Shown: positions 31,217-44,275 of the stretch, piece by piece
How positions within the stretch are numbered: position 1 is the stretch's first letter
How the letters are laid out: every line of letters begins with the position of its first letter
Source: Cordylochernes scorpioides
Taxonomy: Eukaryota; Arthropoda; Arachnida; Pseudoscorpiones; Chernetidae
Reading direction: 5' to 3'
DNA length: 64,000 nucleotides
Assembly: GCA_030710605.1 (NCBI GenBank)
Contig: CP092875.1
Location: forward strand, 69,969,823-70,033,822
Program-made: the position numbers and the translations under genes
The notes under the pieces: generated by a model
Seen by the model: only the letters and a program-made list of their open reading frames with translations
Database searches by the model: none
What the model was told of the DNA's origin: nothing

Positions 31217-31539
31217 ATGTCGCCCGCCGCGGGGCTCGAATTTAGTATATGTTTCATCCCCTATACTTTAGAAATATATACCTAATGAAAAGCCATACTA
31301 TTTTTAAGTATTGGTGAAGTAGTCCACGCATCCTGAGATTAACAGTCTATTATAAATCGTGAATTTTAATTTATGCTTTCCGTTTCACGGGCATTTTATC
31401 AGGCAATGAAAGTTATGTTGAGGCGGTGTATACCGCATCTCTCGCCGCTGTCTTTTACGATTCACATTGTTTGTGGCAAAACCTTAATATTATCATTGAT
31501 TTCTGATATCAAAGTAAAACGTTTATGGGATGAGTATCT

Positions 31540-32400
31540 TTTATTCTGGTCTTCTCAAGCTTTCGAGCTTGTCCGCCCTTCTACAGGAGAAACATATACA
31601 ATATATCAAGAAAATATAACGTCGCCTGATGCTAAAACTATTATGATTCTATCTACATATATATATATATATATATACATTAGGAAGTTTTGCATATTAT
31701 TTGTTTTCTTAAGACACTTTTTTTTTTATTAAGGTATTTATACATATTCTACTATTGTTTGCTATATTCTATGAATTATCTTATAGGTTAGAAATTCTAT
31801 TATTTAAGTAGTTTTATAATAGTTATTGGCTATTACATATAAGTTACTTATATTATTGTTGATATTATTAGCTGGTACTAGGATATATTGTGTTATATGT
31901 TTCGGGCAAATCTATTTTCTATTAATGCTATTGTGTTTTCTGAATAATAGAGAATCAATTATAAGCCTTTGATATTTGCTGTTTATGTTATTGTAATGTA
32001 TTCTAGGTTCTCCTAATGCGAAAGTGTGACCTGTTCCTTTGCAGTATTGGAAAATTAGAGACCTATTGTCTTGATTAATAACGTTGCGTCTATGTCCATA
32101 TATTCTATTGCTGACTCTCCTTCCTGTCTCCCCTGCGTATTTGGCTTGGCAGCTGTTACACTCTACGGAATATATTGCCTTTTATTCTCTGTTTTGGTTA
32201 GTGGGTTTTATGATAGTAGGATTATTTTTAGATAGTGGACTTTTATGGTGGAGCCTATGTTAGGGGAATTACAGTAATATGTTTGGATGCCAGAGTTTCT
32301 TAAGTAGTTGGCTATTGTTATAGATGTTTGTGAGTATGGAATGTAACATATCGCCCTATAGATATTTTGTGGTTTTGTTTATTGGGTTATTGATAGTTAT
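31540..32400 (-). pseudogene. Penelope-like element 3' fragment (GIY-YIG endonuclease)
   Basis: On the - strand, about 32190-31960 reads AIYSVECNSCQAKYAGETG then RRVSNRIYGHRRNV, i.e. the GIY (IYS) and YIG (YAG) positions, the CxxC pair and the downstream R and H of the GIY-YIG nuclease of Penelope elements. Upstream (32380-32240) the linker between reverse transcriptase and nuclease is recognisable (SITIANYLRNSGIQTYY). The reverse transcriptase itself is missing. Downstream, at 31591-31551, a hammerhead-like string with stem I TTCTC/GAGAA follows. The fragment is embedded in the interior of the 10.7-kb LTR element. Confidence 0.8.
31551..31591 (-). ncRNA. Hammerhead-like fold of the Penelope family
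   Basis: Read on the - strand: TTCTC, CTGTAGA, an extra A, stem II GGGC/GCTC, GAAA, GCTT, GAGAA. Stem I (TTCTC/GAGAA) pairs perfectly and AGCT is self-complementary, like the tiny stem III of Penelope hammerheads. It departs from the canonical core at the fourth base (T for A) and by the extra base before stem II, so self-cleavage is doubtful. It may be a decayed or variant ribozyme. Confidence 0.45.
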
Positions 32401-32639
32401 ACTTTTGTGGAAATGTTGTAATATAAAGGTGGTTTGGTATCCTGCTTGCTGGACATTATTTATAATGTTCTGTGTCTCAATCATTTTGAATTCTGTTGCG
32501 AGCACCATTGATTACAATATCTTTATTTTACTTTCTCAAATTGTTATATACAGTATGAGAAATGAGGTTGGATTGCCATGGTCCAAATTTAGAACGGTGA
32601 TCAGTGTTTTACAGTAGTCTACTGAAATGACTTAGCATT

Positions 32640-35095
32640 TTTTTTTTCATCATAGCTCTGATATAATTTCTCACAGCAGAGGTGAGTTCTGATAAATATT
32701 GCTGGATACAAATATCTTAACTTCATTTTAATAGCGCTTTCTATCAAATCATACTAGCCTGTGCATCCAGATTAGGGCTAACATGCTGAATGATAGTTAA
32801 TCGATTTTATTTTTTTTAACGCATAGTGGATTGGGAGAGTGGCAGATATATGAGCCTTAAGGTGAAAATAGAATTGAAGATCCAGTTAGCGCACCCGTGA
32901 AGAGAGAAGTTTGATCACCATAAAAAGACGCGTCAGGCAACCGACTTTTTTTTTTTTTTTTCATGATGCCTCCAACTGCATATGATCTTAAATATCCTGT
33001 ATACACTCTGACAAGGGAAGGTTATCCTGAATTGACAAATGTATAATTTTTGTCTTTAGTAGAGATTTCCAAGATTCTATTTCTGAAACATTTTTTTTTT
33101 GGATGAAGACAAATAAAAACCATCTTGATAGTATTGAATTTTACAGTAAATATTTGCCAGCAGAAGGCATGATGAGATTACATGAAATTTAAACCAGTTA
33201 TATGCTTAGTATGTTTCTTCAGCTGTAATTTGACACAGTCATCAAATGAAGAAATGGGCAGTACGCCATATCTTGATGCTGGACACTTCTGTGTCAGGAA
33301 GGTGTAGTTAGTCTGTGTAATGAGAATTCAATAATTATCGAAATTTAGCAGATTATCATTGGGGATTTGAACAACTGTCTTGAAAATTTTTGAACAGCCT
33401 GAGTAGATAAAGGAATCCTGGAGTTAGAGTGGAGAATTAGTAGTACAGACTGACCACTCGACGCAGATAACTCTAGGGAACAATTATTGTGTTAATCCGC
33501 CGTAGACAAGAAGAACATTGATTCTCAGGATATTCGATAGGCAGAATTTTGAGAATTGATAAGGTCATGGTTAAAGTTTACACAGGCATATGGGTGTAAA
33601 GACAGTGATTTAAACAAGATAAGAGGCAGCCTTGTGTCTTAAATACCTTCAGTGAAGCAGATGCCACTGCAAATATTCAGGTCTAATAATTTCCAAATTT
33701 GAAGTCATGCATGACGGGTTAGCACGGGATTGACGCCTGAACTGGCTTTCACTGGGATTAATCGAGCTTGCGAAAGAACTAGAAGAAGTGTGACATGTCA
33801 CGCCACTGTACTAAATTAATAATTGAGAAGATTTATGTTGAGCCAACTGAAATTAGTAAAGAATTAAGAGATTAAGGTCTTATTCTTTGAGTTTTACACT
33901 AATTTCAATTACGCGATATGGACGGCGTTATAAGTGGGTGGAAATGATTCGGCCGCAATGGGATGGTCTCCTGGAGGTGGTACGATCAAATACTACTTAT
34001 TGAATGCCGGGCGGGATCGCATGAAGCATTAAATGACATCAAGAAATGCTTAAAGAAACACCCTAGAAGATTGGGGATCGACAAAATGACGACATGGAAA
34101 ATGCTCAACATTGTACATTGGCAGCAAAATGATATCTTGCTATTGTATGGACGACCACTCCTTCCTGAAATGTGCAGCGAATGTTAGTCCCAGAATTAGG
34201 TCCTTTGAGGCGACACTTTCCTTTGCAGATGACATAAAGACGCATGACAAAACAGCACATGAGCATTTAAACTAACTTCAATTCCTGCCATTAATTAATT
34301 TAGTTGACCAATAGCTATAGAACCGCTGGAGACCTCCATACCCTGTGTGAATATTTTAGTGAGAAATGAGCGATTCAATTCTATGAGCCATGAGGTATCC
34401 TGTAAGATCAGAGCTGTACCCCATTCAATTTTTTTTAATAGTAGCCAGTGCGAGATATTTCCAGAATGTTTGTTTCTTTTTCTAACTGTCATATAATTCG
34501 GAAACTAGAAAACTACACTATTTTGATACAGTTTACATCTAGCATCCATGTGAACTCAATATGACTATTGAACGTAGATTGAAGATTAATGAGCGAGCCA
34601 ACCTATAGAGAACGAGTTTAATAGGCTTACAATCAGTAGTTGAAACAGACTATTCGCACAATTTTGTTATGTTCTCCCTCTAGCTGATCTATGACATTAT
34701 AGATTTTTTTTTTTAACAAGGTGACTACCCCGTCGAGTGTATATGAAGGTATAAAGGTTTAAAGGTCATAGGCTGTTGGAATAATAATACACTAGTAATA
34801 ATTATAGTTCATTCTGATGTACAGTAGAGGCAGTGAGAACAGCGCCTCTACCATCATGGCTAGTTAGTTTCAATACACCCAGAAAGAGCATTGATCTAAG
34901 ATTACTATCCACCCACATGGATGAACATGTACCTCTCCCATTTCCTTCCCCTTTGGGCCATGAACCCATCTTTCACCCCTCGGTTCCCTGCCCCCATTAA
35001 TACATGAGATTCTCTTCTCCAATCCCCACTACTAATCTGGAATATTTCAGACAGCAGACTGAGAGAGAACTGAGAGAAAAGGCTGAGAACTTTCA
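32640..35095. other. Interior of the 10.7-kb element, no intact gene
   Basis: Several short frames, for example 33963-34187 +, give no recognisable retrotransposon domain. Many stops in all frames. Probably decayed or non-coding retroelement interior. Confidence 0.5.
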
Positions 35096-35099
35096 ATAA

Positions 35100-35561
35100 C
35101 GGGACTTAGTCCTAGTGGAGAGAATGCATGAGACGAAGGGGCGTCACAAATTTGAGCCAAGGTATGGGGGTCCATATGAGGTACTAAGAAGAGCTGGTGA
35201 TACTGTATATCTCTTGAAGAATCTAGAAACTGGGAATTTGGATAAATACCATATAGATAGGTTAAAACAATACCATATACCAATTAGGATTTTCCCCACA
35301 GAGGAGGAGGAAACTAGTGATGGTAATTCAAGTCAAGGTTCCAGTGATGAAGATCATTGGATTCATCTTACAGGTCCAGCTTATCTCCCTAATAGGTCCG
35401 TTAATGTAGTGGTTCCACAAGGGGTGACAACCAGAGCGAACTCAGAAGTAATGAGACGAGGGGAAGTTGACAGAGTTAGTGTGAACAGTTTAACTTTACG
35501 CAGGTCTACAAGGGTGAAAAGGCCCACACAGTGTAAATTCTGCTTAGACTGTCGCCACTAA
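35100..35561 (+). pseudogene. Ty3-type integrase C-terminal remnant
   Basis: About 153 codons to a TAA. RDLVLVERMHETKGRHKF then EPRYGGPYEVLRRAGDTVYL has the SH3-like GPY/F-type module at the end of Ty3/gypsy integrases, followed by KYHIDRLKQYH and an acidic, low-complexity tail. A stop lies directly upstream and no catalytic core, RT or protease is readable before it. This is the only clear coding relic of the host LTR element. Confidence 0.78.
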
Positions 35562-38500
35562 CTAGGATTTTGGAGTGTGTACGGAGAATCAGCTCGATAG
35601 AATGAGAAGTTTAGAGATTTCAACCTTTTTTTTTTTTCATTTAAAAACCTTTTTTTTTTAAGTAGAACTTCATTAGCATTCCTTTTTTTTATACAAACTA
35701 TTTCTTGTTAAAACCCGAGTTTCAAAGACCAATGAGAATAATGTATACCATTGTGAATTAACTATTTAGTGTAAATCTGAAATTTTAGTTATTATCAGGA
35801 GTAATAGGTGAAGGAAGGTGTAGGAAATCACAACTTAGAGGGGGGCTATGTCTAAAACAACGAACCTAATAGGCATCCTATGGCTTGTGTTGGGTAATTC
35901 AGAAACCCTATAATCCCTGGCCTTCAGGTAGTAGCTTTGAAATAGGTTTCTAATGAGGACATGAAAGGTCAATCTTTCAGAGTAAAGTTGTGAAGTATAG
36001 GGACCCTAAGCCAGGGGTAGAAGTTAAGTAGGCCCAGACCGTAGTCGATCCTCGGAAAGCACTTGAGAATGTTAGTGTTGGGTAGTGAATCGTAAACCCT
36101 ATAAATCCATCTTTCAATAGAGTGTTGAGGTCGGACTACTGCAAAGGGGACAGACGCAAGGTGAAGTAGGAAGAAAGTGACTTCACCCACGGTGGCTAGG
36201 GGAGTGACTCAATTCCGCTTTTATGAGGTGTCACGTTTAATGGTCCTTTATTCGCCATTGTAATTTGTGTGTGTCTTTATAGAATTGTCGTGAATAGTCA
36301 CTTAGTGTCAAAGCAAGGGCAGTTTTTGAAATTACATTTTTTTAGGTAGGTTAGCTTTCAGATTATTTAGAATTGTTAACCATTTTATTAACAATCATTT
36401 ATCGAGTATAAAGTATTAGTATATATAGAGTTTGTATGAGGCATTAATTTAAGTTAATAGGGCATTAGTCCCCACTTTGTTTTAATTAGAAACTTTATTT
36501 GATTTCACATTTGTCCTGAAAAATTTGTTATTATTAGGATCTATCAATGATGATAATTATAGTACTTTGGCTTGTGTAGCAGCTTTTAACTTTAGTTTGT
36601 ATGCAAAACCGTGAATGATGGGGGGGGGGGGGGGGGGGGGGGGGTGTATGAATGGATTGGTTTAATGAATGTGTAAGAAGGTTAAAAACAATTATACTGT
36701 TAGACCAAAGGTATATTAGAATAGTGTAGGGAATTAATAGGTTCGATTTTTTTTTTTTAATTTTGATTTCTTTATTTGTTAGGATCGGAAGCCTCACAGG
36801 ACAACTACAACTCTATCTAGTTAGAAATATTCGCTCCCTTTTGTTAGGTCCCTCGTTAGAGGATATAATTTTCCTTTGATTTTCTTTTATTTTAGTTTAG
36901 CTTGAATTCTAAGGATTGTGGATAAATGATCCCTATCCCGACCCTCAGACTTGGAGACAGTGGAAGGCGAGGATCAAGCCGAATTTCCCACTCAACTCCT
37001 CCTCGCAAGAGGAAACGAAGAGGTATAGATTGAATTTTATGCAGGATGGGGGATTTGTTTTAGCCATGCCGTATAGCCTGGGGTATAACGGCGCGACCTT
37101 GGGTAACCGATCTGACACCGTAGTTTCGACGCTTTTAGCGTGGCTGGAGCGAGGGTGTTGCAGACGGGAGGTCCTGTAAGATTGGCAAGTAGGCAGAGAT
37201 TGCCCAGTTATTCGAGACGAAGTGTTTCCGTCTATTGAATTTTTTTTTGGTACCAGTTTGATCCCCCATAGCTAGCGGAAGTTTCTTCTAATAAAGGATT
37301 CGCCCTGCCATACGTTTTGTTGGAATGAATTCGAGCATAAGACCGATTCGAGAGACAGAATAAGTAATTATTAGGACCTTCAACGAGTTTTAGACTCGTT
37401 CCATGTTAGGATAAGATTTTAAAGTATTAGTTAACTATAATGACCGCGAACGAGACGCCAGAACAAGCCAGTGAGTCAAAGTTTTAGAAGTGTTGTATTG
37501 AGGACAGTAGAATTAAGAGCAGTTATACAGGGAGTAGAATTCTGAAGGAATTTGTAAAAGAACCAAAATTTCAGATTGATAAAATTCAAATTTACAAGAT
37601 GTAGATTTATAGGGTTCAGGTCAATGAATAGGGAGTATATTGGTAGATGAAAGTAATATGAATTTCTTGGAAGGGGGAGGTAGCTGAACTGTATACACCC
37701 CAGAGACAAGGTAAACGGAGTCACAAACAAAATGGGAGAAGTTGATTAGTTTCTCTGTCAAACAGAGAGCTCTCTTCATACGGTTGTCACCCTAGATTTA
37801 AATGGACTGTGTAGTTTAATAGAGGTCTGGGCTATGTTCCATTTGACCAAGATTCTAAATGACGCACCCATCTGGGTTGAGAGAGTATTGTAATTTGAGG
37901 AATCTAACACACAAGAGAGAACACACCCTCCAATAGGATCGGGATAGACGAATATTACCCAGTGACCAACTCGTGATTCCAGACTGGATAAGATTGAAAA
38001 CTTAACTGAGATACTAAACCTTGAACCCTCAGCGCACAAATATATATTATGTTTACATTTTCTTATTCAATATGTTATTATTTTTATGTCATATATATTA
38101 TATTATAGTCGTATACTATTCATTTCAACAATTTTATTTTGATATTCATGATATTAATATTTATATTAAATATTTAATTATATATATTTTGTCACCATAT
38201 ATAATCTTGTAGTAGTTTCTTTTGTCATCTATCATGGGATGATTTTTTTATCACTTATATCTTAACATATTTAATCACTATCTACATGATATGTTTACTT
38301 CAATATATATATTATACTCATCATATAACATGGAAGGATTCATTTTATCATTACATATTTCGTGCCTTATTTAATAATTACTTTCACAATTTGTTTCTGT
38401 AATTTTTTTAATTTAGCAAAAGTCATCATGTCATAGGCTAATTATTATGTATCAAGATATTTCTTTCAGCTGACTATAATTATCCTTTCCTTTGATTGTA

Positions 38501-39125
38501 TATGTATAACTATACCACACGAATGTCTTGATTGGTACTTAAATAAAGATGCTGGCATGTTTTAGGAGTTGGACTAGTCAGTTATTTCTAAAACGACTTC
38601 TTGGCGCCCAATTTTTTATATATAATATGTAATAGGGAAATGTTCTAACTGTATTGTTAGCAGAAAGAAGGTAGCAATGAATCCAGCACCACAAGAGGCA
38701 AGGATGGGGTTGAGAGGACTTACCACAAGGAAGGCCTACTCCTCAAGGCCAAAGAAGAAAGTGGAAGGGTGGTATATATACCCATGAATGGTAAGACAGA
38801 TGACCTTGCTTACTTCCATACATATGATATGACTGTCCCCCATAACCTATGTTGATAACAGTGTGCTGACGGAATAATAACACATAAAAACCCCTTTGCC
38901 AGGATGCGCAATGCCCACTAATGTTCGGAATAATAAACATCTAGAATGGCATACCATCATTTTGACTAGCCTTATCCTCCCTACAGGTTTCGGTACATCT
39001 GGCTTCACCTAGTAATGGAAAATGCATTTTGCTAGAAATGGGCCTGCTTTCATAGTAACTGATGAAAGGCAGATGAATAATGAGTAGCACAAACGCATTT
39101 GTCCATTACTTGGCAGGGGGAGGAT
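35562..39125. other. 3' interior of the 10.7-kb element
   Basis: Long segment with no recognised protein. Contains a poly-G run (about 36621-36644) and a purine tract just before the 3' LTR. A moderately GC-rich stretch near 36920-37180 has an 87-codon frame without family signal. Confidence 0.5.
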
Positions 39126-40537
39126 TGTTGGGGCACGTTTTTGTAACCATACCCCAACAGAAGGCGTATGTATAATCAAATCAAATGGATACATGGCTTC
39201 CCTCCCACATAGACTTACAGACCACTTTTTGCCCAGAAACCTAGACAATTGATGACACCAGACTTCCATGCCGAAAGCTGATGCCTGATGAAGAAGACAC
39301 CAGTGACACCCAGAGACATCCGCGCTGGAAGCTGTTGTTTCATATGTACATATATTCCCCTCACCAAAAATTTAGGTAAAGGTGACCAGAAAAAAAAATG
39401 GAGAAGGAAGATCTCTAAAAGACTGAACCTTATAAAATATCCTTCCCGAGAAAGGAAAGCGTTATATTACAGTTCAAGTGAAAAGGGGCCTGTGTCGATT
39501 TTTAGCTAAGACGGAGGGGGGGGGGGGGGCGATATATATATACCGTCCCGAGAAAAGGGGAGGATAGTATTTCAATCCATGTGGAAGGGGGGGCCTGGCG
39601 TCTGAAATTTTACACTATCGCCGTAGCTGTTTCTCTCTTTAGATTTTTTTGTTTTGGTAATACTATATGTTCTATTTTGATGGGAGAGGCCTGGGGCGTC
39701 TATGAAATTGATACTGGAGCCGTTGGCCATTTTGATTGGTGTTTCTTTCGGCGAATGAAAATGCCAGCCAATAGAAACTTTGGCTCGGCAGCGAATGGAA
39801 ACGGAGAGAGACATGAATAAAAGAGGGTTTCTTGGCCAAAAAGGCGGATGGAATCGGAGTCGCTCAGTGAGAGGACAGTTTTCAGACGGGAGACCAGACC
39901 TTTGCCGGCACTTTCGAGAAAAGGTAAGCCATTTGTCATTATGACTTAGCGCCCCCCCCCATTTTTTTTGTGTAGTAACCAACCTAGATTTCGCATGGGC
40001 CCTAAAGGGCTATAAAGTAACTTCAGGTCACCTCTATCTAAATTTTTACTATGTAAATAGCATATCTCGTCAGTATAGACATGTTCCCAAATTTTAATTT
40101 ATTTAAATAAATATCTAGAGAAATTTTCTTGTTTCTCTCATACATATTTCATTCCTTTTGCTTTATGGTACTACCCCCCACACCTTAATTTTACAAAGTG
40201 TACAAATTATAGAACAACCGACTCTGTTGAAATAGAGTTGTGTACTATATCTTTGCTGTGATATATTGACACAGCAACAGTTGCAAAATTACGACTTTAT
40301 TAGGGCTACTTTGAGGGTAATTATCTGTCAGGTTTTAGTAATGTTTGTACTTTTATGTGTTTCAGTGCGTTATTCCATCATATTTATCATTATACAACAT
40401 TAAGGTCTTGCTGCGGGTTATATACATGGGGTTGTTGGCCTAAATTGCTATATATATATATATACTTAAGTAAGGAAACTTTAATAAGTCACATCGTGTA
40501 TCCTCCCTTTTCATCTATCCAAACCGGGAACGCAACA
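39126..40537 (+). repeat. 3' LTR of the 10.7-kb element
   Basis: 1412 bases, nearly identical to 29818-31216. It is longer mainly through the G-run near 39517 and TA repeats near 40450. Confidence 0.92.
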
Positions 40538-40789
40538 AATCTAAACTATGGAAACAAGTCTTTGATGTCAAGTGTGGTCAAGAAGATGGAATTTTTCTGA
40601 TGCTCTCATGTGACATTTATGTGTTAAAGCTAATTTAAAAAATTCTTCATTCAAATTTTCGTCAAGCGCAAAGTCTTAAATGAAAGGGCTTTTAAAGATA
40701 TATTCAGAGAATGTGCGTGTTGTGTATATGTAAAATATTTCCTCCTTATAAATTAAGATTTATGTTGATTCAAATCTTGCTTAATTGAT

Positions 40790-41110
40790 TCTTTTATTGA
40801 ATGCAAGCCTGCCAACTCGAACATTTTATTCAATCCATGGTGCTGACATGAACTTTCAATTGAATCCAAGCCCGCTAACCATAAACCGCCATTGAAATTC
40901 AGGCTCGCTAACTTGAACTTTCACTGAATCCAAGCTCACTAACCATAGTGTTCCATTGAATCCAAACCGGCTATCTTGAAATTTTCCACGACATCAAGTT
41001 TAATAATTCAAACCTCTCATTGAATCCAAGCTCAAAGACTTTACTATTCATTAACTCCAAGCCCAAATATACTATCCTTCTATTGAATCCAAGCCTGCCT
41101 CAATTCTACC
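40790..41110. repeat. Degenerate tandem repeat around ttgaatccaagc
   Basis: The phrase cattgaatccaagcccgcta, in variants, recurs every 35-50 bases about eight times. It is strongly eroded and has no coding potential. Flanking 40538-40790 and 41110-41630 show nothing recognisable. Confidence 0.6.
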
Positions 41111-41639
41111 CTCTCATTTGATTAAGAAGTCTACTAATGCAATTATTCCCTTAAAATAATGTTCGCAAATTTGAGAATCATCCATTGTATCTACAAATTA
41201 AAAAAAAAGCAAGTGTTAGAATCCAAACCAGATAGTGCAGGCCTTTTGGCAATTCAATCCTTCTTCTCTCTCTGGTGAACATTGTCAAATTTATAAGCCA
41301 AATAATATTATATCAGAGTCAACGGGTTTCACCCTTATATTGAATTCAAGTCAAGCTGGTGAAAGATAAGTCTTCAGTGTGAGGGTCTGCTGAATTAAAT
41401 GGAAGTAGTTAGGAGCGCGGGATCGGGTCCCACGGTTGTCCATTTACTTCGCTTCACGCGACATTCACAGAATCCTAGATTGGTCTAGTTTGAAACACAG
41501 AATACCAGATAAAAAGGACTCTCTGGTATCTAAAATATTTACAAATATCTTAATATTGGGGTTAAAAATTAACTTGGCAAAATCATAGTTTTATATTAGT
41601 GATAATGTAAATTAATCCATCAGCGAAAGCTCAATAGGA

Positions 41640-42600
41640 TATAATAGATATATGTAGGGGATAAAACAGAAACAACGCTAATGTTTTGGATATAAAAAGG
41701 ATAAACCAGCAATCACATCAATATTTTGTATATAGGAAGGATATAATCCAGCAAGTGCATTCATTATTTGGATATAGTAGATTAAACTAGCAACTATATT
41801 GATTTTTTCAATACAGGAATGAAAAACCAGTTATTGCATTAATATTTTGGATATAAAGAGGGTGTATAAGTCAAAGCAACTACATTGATGTTTTTAATAT
41901 AAGAAGCATAAACCAGAAATTACATTATTGTTTTAGATAGAGGAATGATATATTAGAAACCACATTGATGTTTTGGACATAGGGAGAATAAACCAGAAAC
42001 TGCACTAATGTTTTGAATAAAGGAATGATATGCCAGCAACTACACTTACGTTTTTCATATAGGGAGGATAAACCAGAAACTGATTTAATGTTTTGGATAT
42101 AGGGAGGATAAACCAGAAACTGATTTAATGTTTTGGATATAGGGAGGATAAACCAGAAACTGATTTAATGTTTTGGATATAGGGAGGATAAACCAGAAAC
42201 TGATTTAATGTTTTGGATATAGGGAGGATAAACCAGAAACTGATTTAATGTTTTGGATATAGAGAGGATAAACCAGAAACTAATTTAATGTTTTGGATAT
42301 AGGGAGGATAAACCAGAAACTAATTCAATGTTTTGGATATAGGGAGGATAAACCAGAAACTGATTTAATGTTTTGGATATAGGGAGGATAAACCAGAAAC
42401 TGATTTAATGTTTTGGATATTAGAGGATAAACCAGAAACTGATTTAATAATTTGGATATAGGGAGGATGAACCAGAAACTGATTTAATGTTTGGTATATA
42501 GGGAGGATAAACCAGAAACTAATTTAATGTTTTGGATATAGGGAGGATAAACCAGAAACTGATTCAATGTTTGAATATAGGGAGGTTAAACCATAAACTG
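41640..42600. repeat. 40-bp minisatellite
   Basis: Unit gggaggataaaccagaaact then gatttaatgttttggatata. Units are degenerate from about 41640 and nearly perfect between 42050 and 42560. Inverted, diverged units (ctatatccaaaacat..., gtagtttctagtttatcc) lie at about 42765-42890, 44205-44275 and 44500-44580, so the whole looks like a foldback structure whose right arm was broken by the mariner and the solo LTR. Confidence 0.9.
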
Positions 42601-42898
42601 ATTTATTGTTTTCAAACTTTAAAAAATGCATACATTATTAAAAATATTAGAAGTTAATAAAATATATTATTAAAACATTAAACATATATTCGAAATATAT
42701 TTAAAAAAATAAAAATAATTATTTCAATATTATAATTAAAACAATAATGTAGTTTTAGTTTATCTCCCCTCGCTATATCCAAAACATCAATGTAGTTTCT
42801 AGTTTATCCTTCTTTATTTCTCAAGAACATTAATGTAGTTGCTGTGGTTTATATATTTCTATATTTAAACCATTAGTGTGGCTGATAGTTTATATATA

Positions 42899-44202
42899 CG
42901 AGGTGTGTTCAAAAAGTATCGTGACTTTTGTGTTTTTTCAAAAATTATTTATTTATTCATGAATACCTATTTTGTCCCCTTCAAAGTAATCCCCATGAGA
43001 TATTATACACTTGTGTCAACGGTGTCTCCAATCTTCGAAGCACTTCAAAAAATCATTTTTAAAAATATTTTTCAGCTCCTCCTTCGATGCCGTCTTTATC
43101 TCGTCAAGCGTAGCGTAACGTCGTCCTTTCATGGGCCTCTTCAATTTAGGGAACAAGAAAAAGTAACAGTAGGCCAGATCTGGGGAATACGGTGGCTGCG
43201 GCATCATTAGTGTGTTTTTTTGGCCAAAAAGTCGCGCACAAGCAACGATGTGTGAGCAGGGGCGTTATCGTGGTGCAAAAGCCAATTTTTGTTCTTCCAC
43301 AAATCCGGGCGTTTCTGGCGGATTGATTACTTGCAGGTAATATTCCTTATTGACCGTTCTACCCTGTGGCAAGAACTCATAATGCACCACGCCCCTGCAA
43401 TCGAAGAAAATTATCAGCAAAACTTTCACATTCGACCGAACTTGGCGCGCTTTTTTCGGTCTTGGTTCGTGCGGCAGCTCCCATTGAGATGATTGAGCTT
43501 TGGTTTCCACGTCATAACCATAAACCCACGCTTCGTCACCAGTTATGACCCTCTGGAGCAAATTTGGGTCGTCGCGGACAGAGTCCAACATCTCATTAGC
43601 AATGTTCATGCGATGCTGTTTTTGGTCGCAATTGAGCAATTTTGGTACGAATTTCGCGGCGACCCGTCTCATGCCCAAATCATTGATAAAAATCGAATGG
43701 CACGAGCCAATCGATATGTTTAGGTCCTCAGCAACTTCTCTAACGGTGATTCGACGATTGGCCAATATCATTTTCTCCACTTCATTAATTTTTTCGTCTG
43801 TTGTTGAAGTGCTCGGGCGTTCCTGCACGCCCTTCGTCGTTCACATCTTCTCGGCCTTCTGAGAACATTTTGTACCACCGATAAACGTTGCTTCGGTCCA
43901 AGGTAGCTTCTCCGTATGCCACAGTCAACATTCGAAATGCATCCGCGCACTTAATTTCGTTTTTCACACAAAATTTGATACAGGTTCTTTGATCCATTTT
44001 TTTAATAGGTAAAAATCGAAGACGATCCAAAACACCTGCAAGCAAAGCAGCTGTCAACAATTAAGTGAACATACAAAATGGCCGAGCTTGTCGGCATAAG
44101 TGAGAGACATGAGTACCAACATAAAGCCACAAAAAGATCGAAATTCGAATATACGTAACCCGCGAAAATTCAAAATTCGCGATACCTTTTGGACACACCT
44201 CG
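42899..44202 (-). mobile_element. mariner element (1304 bp), inactive
   Basis: TA at 42897-42898 and 44203-44204 flank about 25-base imperfect inverted ends (cgaggtgtgttcaaaaagta and cgaggtgtgtccaaaaggta). It encodes a decayed mariner transposase on the - strand. It inserted into the inverted part of the 40-bp minisatellite region. Confidence 0.95.
43016..44000 (-). pseudogene. mariner transposase, frameshifted and missing a catalytic Asp
   Basis: The N-terminal HTH part starts near 44000 (MDQRTCIKFCVKNEIKCADA, YRWYKMFSEGREDV). It then shifts frame near 43800 to EVEKMILANRRITVREVAED and ITGDEAWVYGYD (first Asp present). HDNAPAH with the second Asp is readable near 43270, then another shift at an A-run near 43215 leads to YSPDLAYCYFFLFPKLK. 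The third catalytic Asp (normally in CDxxLF/CDFF) is Tyr. At least two frameshifts plus the lost Asp make it non-functional. Confidence 0.92.
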
Positions 44203-44275
44203 TATTCTCCCTATATCCAAAAATGAATGTAATTGCTGGTTTTTATATAACCTGTCTGTATTTAAACTGCTAAAC

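Larger units (their letters stand above)
29818..40537 (+). mobile_element. 10.7-kb LTR retrotransposon with 1.4-kb LTRs and mostly non-coding interior
   Basis: LTRs 29818-31216 and 39126-40537 begin TGTTGGGGCACG and end GGAACGCAACA. A 4-base duplication AATC is at 29814-29817 and 40538-40541. I see only a few substitutions between the LTRs plus length changes in poly-G, poly-C and TA runs, so insertion is recent. A primer-binding-site candidate (tgtcgcccgccgcggggctc, two bases inside the 5' LTR, complementary to a tRNA T-arm and acceptor) and a polypurine tract (ggcagggggaggat) set the + orientation. The interior lacks an intact gag-pol. Only the integrase tail at 35100-35561 is clear. This resembles a LARD-type element moved in trans. 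Confidence 0.88.
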
